A stretch of 5,447 nt of DNA from Deltaproteobacteria bacterium (GTDB lineage: Bacteria; Desulfobacterota; Deferrimicrobia; Deferrimicrobiales; Deferrimicrobiaceae), in the NCBI GenBank assembly GCA_003513855.1, contig DOTC01000123.1, positions 1 to 5,447 of the forward strand. Direction: 5' to 3'. The translations under genes and the position numbers were made by a program. Numbering within the stretch: position 1 is the first letter of the stretch; each line of letters begins with the position of its first letter. The notes under the pieces were generated by a model, which was not told where the DNA came from, made no database searches, and saw only the letters and a list, made by a program, of their open reading frames with translations. Of the stretch, positions 1 to 5,182 are shown in pieces.

Positions 1-699
1 TCCTTCGTGAGCGCCGGGAATTCCGGAGCGGTGATGGCGGGGGCGCTCATGGTCCTCCGGAAGATCCGGGGGGTCGACCGGCCGGCGATTACCGCGACGA
101 TCCCGACCCCCACGGGCCCCATCGTCCTCATCGACGCCGGGGCGAACGTGGATTGCAAGCCGTACCACCTGATGCAGTTCGGGGTCATGGGCGATGCGTA
201 CGCAAGGAAGATCCTCGGGATCCCATGCCCTCGCGTGGGAGTCGTGAGCATCGGGGAGGAGGAGATGAAGGGGACGGACCTCACCCGGGAGACGGCTGTC
301 CTGTTCCGCAAGACCGGTCTGTCCTTCATAGGGAACATGGAGGGGAGGGATTTCTTCGCCGGGAAGGCCGACGTGTTCGTCTGCGACGGGTTCGTGGGAA
401 ACGTCATCCTCAAGACGATGGAGGGAATGGCGACGGCCCTCGTGGATTTCCTCCGGGAGGAGATCCACAAATCGAGGATGGCCAAGGTCGGGGCGGTGCT
501 GGCCGGCGGAGCGATCCGGCGGGTCAAGACGAGGCTGGACTACGCCGAATACGGGGGTGCGCCGCTTCTCGGGGTGAAGGGGGGCGTCGTGATCTGCCAC
601 GGTTCGTCAGACGCGCGTGCAATGAAGAACGCAATCCGCTCCGCCGACTCGATTCACCGCCACGGGGTGGAAGAGGAGATCGCCCGGGCGATTTTCTGA
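1..699 (+). CDS. plsX: Phosphate acyltransferase PlsX (5'-truncated)
   Basis: Acyl-ACP:phosphate acyltransferase, which converts acyl-ACP and phosphate to acyl-phosphate, the acyl donor for PlsY in phospholipid synthesis. The family is a soluble or peripheral membrane protein. The frame is open from base 1 and ends at TGA 697-699, giving 232 visible residues. Full PlsX is about 330-350 residues, so roughly the first 100 lie upstream of the window. Family motifs occur in order: SFVSAGNSGA at the left edge, GANVDCKP (nt 139-162), the IGEEEMKG block (from nt 250), FIGNMEGRDFF, then VCDGFVGNVILKT, and near the end DYAEYGGAPLLGVKGG followed by CHGSSDARAMKNA. The GTG at nt 7 is only the first start-like codon inside the truncated gene; it is the Val of the conserved FVSAGN block, not the start. 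It heads a co-directional fatty acid operon, its usual place next to fabH. Identification is by remembered family motifs and is very secure. Confidence 0.96.
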   Translation, partial: SFVSAGNSGAVMAGALMVLRKIRGVDRPAITATIPTPTGPIVLIDAGANVDCKPYHLMQFGVMGDAYARKILGIPCPRVGVVSIGEEEMKGTDLTRETAVLFRKTGLSFIGNMEGRDFFAGKADVFVCDGFVGNVILKTMEGMATALVDFLREEIHKSRMAKVGAVLAGGAIRRVKTRLDYAEYGGAPLLGVKGGVVICHGSSDARAMKNAIRSADSIHRHGVEEEIARAIF

Positions 700-762
700 G
701 GACCCGTCCCGTCGCAGCAGGGGGGCCGGAAGGCGCTGACAGGCCGGGGCGTAGAAGGAAAA

Positions 763-770
763 GGGGGGAG
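763..770 (+). promoter_or_regulatory. Ribosome binding site fixing the fabH GTG start
   Basis: A purine tract GGGGGGAG lies 6 nt before GTG 777. It decides the fabH start: the same reading frame is open far upstream (back to at least nt 153, inside plsX), and the first in-frame ATG downstream (nt 804) would remove the conserved N-terminal strand of FabH. The rest of the 77-nt plsX-fabH gap (700-776) shows no convincing promoter or terminator. Confidence 0.75.
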
Positions 771-776
771 ACGATC

Positions 777-1754
777 GTGGGATCGAAGATCATCGGGCTG
801 GGGATGTACGCCCCGCCGAAAACGCTGACCAATGAAGATTTGGAAAAGATGGTCGAGACGTCCGACAGCTGGATCATGGAGCGAACGGGAATCAAGCTTC
901 GGCGAATCGCCGAACGGGGTAGCGCTACCTCCGACCTGTGTCTCGAAGCGTCCCGCCTCGCGCTGGCGGACGCGGGGGTGAGCCCTTCCGAGATCGACAT
1001 CATCATCGTCGCAACCTGCACTCCCGACATGCCCCTGCCGTCCACCGCATGCTTCCTGCAGAAAAAGATCGGCGCCGGGCGGGCCTTCGCGCTGGACGTG
1101 AACGCGGCATGTGCCGGCTTCCTCTATGCTCTTTCCACGGCCGATGCGATGATCCGTATCGGTCGCGGAAAGAAGGCGCTTGTCGTGGGCGGGGAGATCC
1201 TGTCCTCCGTCACGGACTTCACGGACCGGAACACGTGCATCCTCTTCGGGGACGGAGCAGGAGCGGTGGTGCTTTCCGAGTGCCCCGGTGGGGAGGGAGT
1301 GCTGAGCTGCCACCTTTACTCCGACGGGAACCTCTGGGAACTGATCTACGCGCCGGGGTGCGGGACGGTCAACCCGTGCGGACCGGAGATCGTGGAAAAC
1401 CGGATGCACGCGATCCGCCTGGCGGGAAACGAAGTGTTCAAGCAGGCGGTGACGAAGATGGCCGAGGTTTCCCTCGAAGCGCTGCAGCAAAACGGGGTAA
1501 GCATCGCCGACATCAACCTCCTCGTGCCCCACCAGGCCAATATGCGGATCATCAGCGCGGTCGGGAAGCGCCTCGGAGTCCCCGAGGAAAAGGTGTTCGT
1601 CAACCTGGAGCGGTTCGGAAACACCTCCGCCGCCTCGATTCCGATCGCTCTCACGGAAGCCCGCGAGCAGGGGAGGATGGCGAAGGGGGACCTCGTTCTC
1701 CTGACCGCCTTCGGGGCGGGACTGACGTGGGGTTCCGCCCTGCTCCGCATGTAG
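777..1754 (+). CDS. fabH: Beta-ketoacyl-ACP synthase III (FabH)
   Basis: KAS III catalyses the first condensation of type II fatty acid synthesis, typically acetyl-CoA plus malonyl-ACP to acetoacetyl-ACP, in the cytoplasm. The protein has 325 residues, normal for the family (about 317-330). The thiolase-fold catalytic triad is complete: Cys112 in NAACAGF, His252 in VPHQANMRI and Asn282 in RFGNTSAAS. Trp32 and Arg36 (SWIMERTGI) and Arg151 (TDRNT) match the CoA-binding residues known from E. coli FabH. The glycine-rich FGDGAGA segment (about 157-163) and the C-terminal AFGAGLTWGS are also typical. The GTG start is chosen from the strong upstream purine tract and from agreement of residues 3-12 (SKIIGLGMYA) with family N-termini. 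It sits 77 nt after plsX and 8 nt before fabD, so co-transcription is very likely. Whether it prefers straight or branched primers cannot be read from the sequence by eye. Confidence 0.97.
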   Translation: MGSKIIGLGMYAPPKTLTNEDLEKMVETSDSWIMERTGIKLRRIAERGSATSDLCLEASRLALADAGVSPSEIDIIIVATCTPDMPLPSTACFLQKKIGAGRAFALDVNAACAGFLYALSTADAMIRIGRGKKALVVGGEILSSVTDFTDRNTCILFGDGAGAVVLSECPGGEGVLSCHLYSDGNLWELIYAPGCGTVNPCGPEIVENRMHAIRLAGNEVFKQAVTKMAEVSLEALQQNGVSIADINLLVPHQANMRIISAVGKRLGVPEEKVFVNLERFGNTSAASIPIALTEAREQGRMAKGDLVLLTAFGAGLTWGSALLRM

Positions 1755-1762
1755 GGGGGAGG
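1754..1762 (+). promoter_or_regulatory. Unusually close ribosome binding site of fabD
   Basis: The purine tract GGGGGGAGG starts at the last base of the fabH stop codon and runs directly into ATG 1763. The GGAG core is therefore only about 1 nt from the start, instead of the usual 5-9 nt. No in-frame upstream start is available, and the next ATG (nt 1808) would delete the conserved FPGQ motif. The 8-nt spacing from the fabH stop suggests that ribosomes finishing fabH re-initiate here (inference). Confidence 0.5.
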
Positions 1763-2695
1763 ATGGGGATCGGACTGCTCTTTCCCGGTCAGGCATCCCA
1801 GTTCCCCGGCATGGGGAAAGAACTGCACGATGCCTACCCGGCCGCCCGGGAGGTCTTCGATGAGGCGTCCGAGGCGCTGGGGTTTTCCCTCGCCGATCTC
1901 TGCTTCCGCGGCACGGAGGAGGACCTCCGCCTGACCGAGAACACCCAGCCTTCCCTCTGCACCGTGAGCGTCGCAGCGTACAGGGTCCTTGCGGAGGAGA
2001 CGGGGATCCGCCCCCTCTGCGCCGCGGGGCACTCGCTCGGGGAATATTCGGCTCTTGTGGCATCCGGCGCGCTCTCCTTCTCTGACGCCGTACGATTGCT
2101 CCGATCGCGGGGGAGGTACATGCAGGACGCCGTTCCGCCGGGGGAGGGAGCGATGGCCGCCGTGATCGGCCTCCCGCCGGAAACCGTGCAGGGAATATGC
2201 CGCGATGCCGGCCGCCAGGGGGTGGTCGAACCGGCGAACTTCAACGGCGGAGACCAGATCGTGATCTCCGGGAGCGCGGTTGCGGTGGCCGCCGCCTGCG
2301 AGGCGGCGAAATCGGCGGGGGCAAGGAAGGTGATGGTGCTCCCCGTGAGCGCGCCGTTCCACTGCACGCTGATGAAACCCGCCTCGGAACGGCTTGCTCC
2401 CGAACTGCGGGCGGCGGTGCCCGGACCGTTCTCGTTCCCCGTGGTCGCCAACGTGACCGCCGAACCGTACCCGCAGGGGGAGGGGGTTGCGGAGACCCTC
2501 ATCCGGCAGATCGTCCTGCCCGTGCGCTGGGAGGAGTGCGTCCGCCGGATGCGGGGCATGGGGGTTTCGTCGTTCCTCGAGGTCGGGCCGGGGAGGGTCC
2601 TCTCGGGGCTGGTGCGCCGGATCGAGAAGGATGTTCCGGCGGGGGCTTTCTGCGCGCCGGCGGACCTGCCCGGCGTCCGGGCCCTTGCCGGGTGA
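1763..2695 (+). CDS. fabD: Malonyl-CoA:ACP transacylase (FabD)
   Basis: Transfers malonate from malonyl-CoA to holo-ACP, supplying the extender unit used by FabH and FabF; cytoplasmic. It has 310 residues, the usual length (about 305-315). The N-terminal LLFPGQASQFPGMG matches the family's FPGQGSQ block. The nucleophile Ser91 lies in GHSLGEYSAL (89-98). Arg116 (RSRGRYMQ) fits the malonate-carboxylate-binding Arg of E. coli FabD (Arg117). His200 in VSAPFHCTLM completes the Ser-His dyad, and Gln249 (IRQIVLPVRW) fits the oxyanion-hole Gln250. The ferredoxin-like small domain lies between, with the typical ANFNGGDQIVISG at about 158-170. FLEVGPGRVLSGL closes the family pattern. The start follows from family alignment although its ribosome binding site is unusually close. 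It follows fabH by 8 nt and precedes fabG by 63 nt, in standard operon order. Confidence 0.97.
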   Translation: MGIGLLFPGQASQFPGMGKELHDAYPAAREVFDEASEALGFSLADLCFRGTEEDLRLTENTQPSLCTVSVAAYRVLAEETGIRPLCAAGHSLGEYSALVASGALSFSDAVRLLRSRGRYMQDAVPPGEGAMAAVIGLPPETVQGICRDAGRQGVVEPANFNGGDQIVISGSAVAVAAACEAAKSAGARKVMVLPVSAPFHCTLMKPASERLAPELRAAVPGPFSFPVVANVTAEPYPQGEGVAETLIRQIVLPVRWEECVRRMRGMGVSSFLEVGPGRVLSGLVRRIEKDVPAGAFCAPADLPGVRALAG

Positions 2696-2738
2696 AGTTT
2701 TTCCTTGTACGGTCGCCGAGTTTGGGGGTATTAACTTC

Positions 2739-2758
2739 GGGAAGGGGAGGGCTTTGGG
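2739..2758 (+). promoter_or_regulatory. fabG ribosome binding site within a G-tract cluster
   Basis: The 20 nt before the fabG ATG contain four G tracts of 3, 4, 3 and 3 bases, separated by loops AA, A and CTTT. This fits the usual G-quadruplex pattern of four G3+ tracts with 1-7 nt loops. The Shine-Dalgarno part (GGGGAGG, 2744-2750) lies 8 nt from ATG 2759, an ideal distance. A fifth tract (G5, 2724-2728) lies upstream across the AT-rich patch TATTAAC. That the site is the fabG ribosome binding site is solid. Whether the tracts fold in mRNA is unknown; a similar motif occurs by chance inside fabD (2585-2608), so this GC-rich sequence produces such patterns readily. Confidence 0.6.
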
Positions 2759-3502
2759 ATGCGGCTTTCCGGCAAGGTGGCATTGGTTACCGGCTCGGCG
2801 AGAGGGATCGGGAAGACCATCGTGGAGAGATTCGCCGCGGAGGGCGCTGTCGTGGCGTTGAGCGACGTCGCCAACGAGGCGGGTGCGGCGGAAACGCTGG
2901 CGGGAATCGTCGGCAGGGGCGGGAAGGGGATGGTGGCCATGTTCGACGTGGGCGACGCGGGGCAGGTCGATGCCGCCGTGCAGCGCATCGTCACGGAGCA
3001 GGGGCGCATCGACATCCTCGTGAACAACGCCGGGATCACCAGGGACAGCCTGCTGATGCGTCTGTCGGAGGACGATTTCGACGCGGTTGTTCGGACGAAC
3101 CTCAAAGGCACGTTTCTCCTGACGAAATTCGTTTCCCGGACCATGGTCAAGCAGCGAAGCGGCCGCATCATCAACATGAGTTCCGTCGTCGGGCAGATGG
3201 GGAACGCAGGCCAGTCGAACTATTCGGCCGCCAAGGCCGGGATCATCGGGTTCACGAAGTCGATGGCCCGCGAGTTGGCGTCCCGCGGCGTGACCGTCAA
3301 CGCGATCGCCCCGGGGTTCATCATGACCGCGATGACGGAGGCCCTCCCCGAGAATGTCCGGAAGGCCTTTCTCGAGCAGATTCCGATGGCAAGGTTCGGA
3401 AGTCCGGAGGACGTGGCGGATCTTGCGGTCTACCTTGCATCGGAAGGCGCCTCGTACGTGACCGGGCAGGTGATCGGGATCAACGGCGGGTTGTACATGT
3501 GA
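2759..3502 (+). CDS. fabG: 3-oxoacyl-ACP reductase (FabG)
   Basis: Short-chain dehydrogenase/reductase that reduces 3-ketoacyl-ACP to (R)-3-hydroxyacyl-ACP, the first reduction of each elongation cycle; usually a cytoplasmic NADPH-dependent tetramer. It has 247 residues, standard for FabG. The Rossmann cofactor motif TGSARGIG is at 11-18, NNAG at 89-92, and the catalytic tetrad is Asn114, Ser142, Tyr155 and Lys159 (SNYSAAKAG). The segment SSVVGQMGNAGQSNY closely resembles E. coli FabG, as does the C-terminal YVTGQVIGINGGLYM. This closeness and the position between fabD and acpP separate it from other SDR enzymes. Arg15 in the glycine motif is the usual NADPH-binding residue, but beta-strand 2 ends in Ser35-Asp36, and an acidic residue there is usually a mark of NADH-preferring SDRs. 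Cofactor preference is therefore uncertain. The ATG start has a well-placed purine tract. Confidence 0.96.
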   Translation: MRLSGKVALVTGSARGIGKTIVERFAAEGAVVALSDVANEAGAAETLAGIVGRGGKGMVAMFDVGDAGQVDAAVQRIVTEQGRIDILVNNAGITRDSLLMRLSEDDFDAVVRTNLKGTFLLTKFVSRTMVKQRSGRIINMSSVVGQMGNAGQSNYSAAKAGIIGFTKSMARELASRGVTVNAIAPGFIMTAMTEALPENVRKAFLEQIPMARFGSPEDVADLAVYLASEGASYVTGQVIGINGGLYM

Positions 3503-3505
3503 AGG

Positions 3506-3511
3506 TATACT
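3506..3511 (+). promoter_or_regulatory. Possible -10 element ahead of acpP (weak)
   Basis: TATACT in the fabG-acpP gap matches five of six bases of the sigma-70 -10 consensus and stands out in a GC-rich window. No acceptable -35 hexamer lies 16-18 nt upstream (the sequence there is coding and GC-rich), and there is no TG extension directly before it. It could support a secondary promoter that raises ACP output, since ACP is usually needed in excess over the enzymes, but the evidence is thin. Confidence 0.2.
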
Positions 3512-3532
3512 ACTCGTAAGGGAGGGAGCGCG

Positions 3533-3766
3533 ATGTCGGTAGAGAAAAAAGTAAAGGAGATCGTGGCCGAGCAATTGGGGCGGGATGCGAGCGAGGTGAC
3601 CAACGAGGCGTCATTCATCGACGACCTGGGAGCCGATTCCCTCGACATCGTGGAACTGGTGATGGCGATGGAGGACGAGTTCGGGATCGAGATCCCGGAC
3701 GAAGAGGCGGAAAAGATCAAGACCGTCAAGGACGTCATCGAATACATCAAGGCGAACGCGAAGTAG
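3533..3766 (+). CDS. acpP: Acyl carrier protein (AcpP)
   Basis: Small acidic carrier that holds malonyl and growing acyl chains as thioesters on a 4'-phosphopantetheine arm and shuttles them among FabD, FabH, FabG, FabF and PlsX. It has 77 residues, normal for the family. The prosthetic-group site is Ser36 in the [12 protein letters not shown] block (31-42), on helix II, the partner-recognition helix. Helix III residues ([13 protein letters not shown], about 53-65) are also typical. The protein is strongly acidic overall, with a lysine cluster near the N-terminus (EKKVKE), as in other bacterial ACPs. A phosphopantetheinyl transferase (AcpS-type), not in the window, must activate it. The ATG start has an ideal purine tract (AAGGGAGGG, 3518-3526). 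It lies between fabG and fabF, the classic position for the primary fatty-acid ACP, which argues against a polyketide or other specialised carrier. Confidence 0.98.
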   Translation: MSVEKKVKEIVAEQLGRDASEVTNEASFIDDLGADSLDIVELVMAMEDEFGIEIPDEEAEKIKTVKDVIEYIKANAK

Positions 3767-3768
3767 CG

Positions 3769-3787
3769 GGGACCGATCGGTGGTCCC
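3769..3787 (+). other. Hairpin in the acpP-fabF spacer
   Basis: GGGACC (3769-3774) and GGTCCC (3782-3787) form a perfect 6-bp stem with a 7-nt loop, extendable by a G-U pair (3768/3788), beginning 2 nt after the acpP stop. The loop side holds the palindrome ACCGATCGGT. An overlapping alternative is CCTGC (3786-3790) with GCAGG (3802-3806). No U run follows, so it is not a standard intrinsic terminator. A plausible role is protecting or processing the acpP 3' end to favour ACP over FabF (inference). The rest of the spacer holds the fabF ribosome binding site (GGGAGG, 3825-3830). Confidence 0.35.
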
Positions 3788-3835
3788 TGCCGGATTCACC
3801 CGCAGGATGCGAGAACCGGGCAGCGGGAGGTCAGG

Positions 3836-5074
3836 ATGCGGAGGGTAGTCGTCACGGGGCTGGGGGCCGTTACGCCTCTGGGAGTCGGTGTGGGCCCCAC
3901 CTGGGAAGCGATCCTCGGCGGCAGGTCGGGGGTGGGAAGAATCACGAAGTTCGATCCGTCGGGGTTTTCGACGACGATCGCCGCCGAGGTCAATGGGTTC
4001 GTCCCCGAGGACTATATCGACAGGAAAGAGGTCAAGCGGATGGATCCGTTCATCCACCTGGCCATGGCGTCGACCCATTTCGCGATGAGCGACGCCGGCC
4101 TGACGATCGACGAGAAGCTGGCGCCGCGCGTCGGCGTCTACATGGGCAGCGGGCTGGGCGGCCTCACGACCCTGGAGCGATACCACCAGGCCTACCTCGA
4201 GGAGGGGGTGCGAAAGATCAGCCCGTTCTTCATCCCGATGCTCATCTCCAATCTCGCGCCGGGACAGATCGCGATCCGGTACGGCGCCAAGGGGCCGAAC
4301 ATCCTGACGTCGACCGCGTGCGCCGCGTCCAGCCACGCCATCGGGGAAGGATTCGAGGCAATCCGGCGCGGAGTCTGCGACGTGGTGCTCGCGGGCGGGT
4401 CCGAGGCGACCATCACACCCATGGGGCTGGGAGGATTCTGCGCGATGAAGGCCCTCTCCACGCGCAACGACGACCCCACGGCGGCGTCGAGGCCGTTCGA
4501 CAAGGACCGGGACGGGTTCGTCATGGGGGAGGGGGCGGCGATGCTCATCTTCGAGGAACTGGAGTTCGCCAGGAAACGGGGCGCGAGGATCTACGCGGAG
4601 CTCTGCGGCTACGGCGCATCCGGCGACGCGCACCACGTGACGGCCCCCGCGCCGGGGGGGGAGGGTGCCGTGCGCTGCATGCGGTTCGCGATCGAGGACG
4701 CCCGGGTCGACCCGGAAAAGATCGATATTATCAACGCCCACGGGACGTCCACGCCGTACAACGACATGTTCGAAACCATTGCGATCAAGACCGTGTTCGG
4801 GGATCACGCAAGGAAGCTGATGGTGAGCTCCACGAAGTCGATGACCGGTCACCTCCTCGGCGCCGCCGGCGCCGTCGAAGGGGTCTTCTCGGTCCTGTCG
4901 ATTTCCGAGGGGGCCGTTCCCCCGACGATCAACTACACGACGCCCGACCCCGATTGCGACCTGGATTATGTGCCCAACACGGCGCGCCGCAAGGAGGTCC
5001 GGTACGCCCTGTCCAACTCGTTCGGCTTCGGGGGAACGAACTCGTGCCTGCTCTTCGGAAAATTCACCGGGTGA
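3836..5074 (+). CDS. fabF: Beta-ketoacyl-ACP synthase II (FabF)
   Basis: Elongating condensing enzyme: joins acyl-ACP with malonyl-ACP, releasing CO2, in each cycle after the first; cytoplasmic homodimer. It has 412 residues, the expected length. The Cys-His-His triad is intact: Cys162 in [13 protein letters not shown], His302 in [11 protein letters not shown] and His339 in [12 protein letters not shown], with the conserved Lys334 (STKSMTGH). The N-terminus [15 protein letters not shown] and the C-terminal [17 protein letters not shown] are signature KAS segments. It is called FabF (KAS II) rather than FabB because of its position right after acpP, the motif [10 protein letters not shown], and family length; the His-His catalytic set alone does not separate the two. 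A run of eight G (4664-4671) within the coding sequence leaves the frame intact. The ATG start is supported by GGGAGG 5 nt upstream and by alignment of the N-terminal strand. Whether it can also elongate unsaturated intermediates is not visible. Confidence 0.97.
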   Translation: MRRVVVTGLGAVTPLGVGVGPTWEAILGGRSGVGRITKFDPSGFSTTIAAEVNGFVPEDYIDRKEVKRMDPFIHLAMASTHFAMSDAGLTIDEKLAPRVGVYMGSGLGGLTTLERYHQAYLEEGVRKISPFFIPMLISNLAPGQIAIRYGAKGPNILTSTACAASSHAIGEGFEAIRRGVCDVVLAGGSEATITPMGLGGFCAMKALSTRNDDPTAASRPFDKDRDGFVMGEGAAMLIFEELEFARKRGARIYAELCGYGASGDAHHVTAPAPGGEGAVRCMRFAIEDARVDPEKIDIINAHGTSTPYNDMFETIAIKTVFGDHARKLMVSSTKSMTGHLLGAAGAVEGVFSVLSISEGAVPPTINYTTPDPDCDLDYVPNTARRKEVRYALSNSFGFGGTNSCLLFGKFTG

Positions 5075-5092
5075 GGTCTTCCCCGAAGGACC
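5075..5092 (+). other. Hairpin directly after the fabF stop
   Basis: GGTCTTC (5075-5081) pairs with GAA-G-GACC (5085-5092) as a 7-bp stem with one bulged G (5088) and a CCC loop, starting at the first base after the fabF stop codon. No U tract follows (the next bases are GGTTGCGG), so it does not qualify as an intrinsic terminator. It may stabilise the mRNA 3' end of the fab section or be incidental. The remainder of the 108-nt gap shows no convincing promoter; only the glyA ribosome binding site is clear. Confidence 0.3.
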
Positions 5093-5182
5093 GGTTGCGG
5101 ACGGGTGCTGCGCATCGCGGTGGAAGGCGGTCCGCCGTGCGGGAAATCGTGTGGCCGACAGGCCCGGAAAAGGAGCGTTAGA

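Noticed and set aside
153..776. Upstream in-frame extension of fabH reaching back into plsX
   Set aside because: The extension overlaps PlsX coding sequence in another frame and reads as Arg/Gly-rich nonsense. GTG 777 has a strong ribosome binding site and matches FabH N-termini.
2585..2608. G-quadruplex-type pattern within fabD
   Set aside because: It encodes the conserved VGPGRVLSG segment of FabD, so protein constraint plus GC bias explains it. It serves as a measure of background for the fabG motif.
3499..3519. Six-codon mini-ORF (GTG start overlapping the fabG stop, TAA stop just before the acpP ribosome binding site)
   Set aside because: Too short to support, no ribosome binding site of its own; it is the tail of a shadow frame.
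1346..3574. Very long open frame on the minus strand (742 codons) antisense to fabH, fabD and fabG
   Set aside because: GC-rich coding sequence leaves the antisense frame free of stops. The translation is low-complexity, rich in Arg, Pro and Gly, and crosses three real genes.
5105..5182. Possible GTG start for a glyA N-terminal extension containing GGPPCGKS, which fits the Walker A pattern GxxxxGK[ST]
   Set aside because: Only 26 codons, no good ribosome binding site before GTG 5105, no further P-loop NTPase features, and SHMT starts at ATG 5183 with its own site. An eight-residue match in GC-rich spacer is probably chance.
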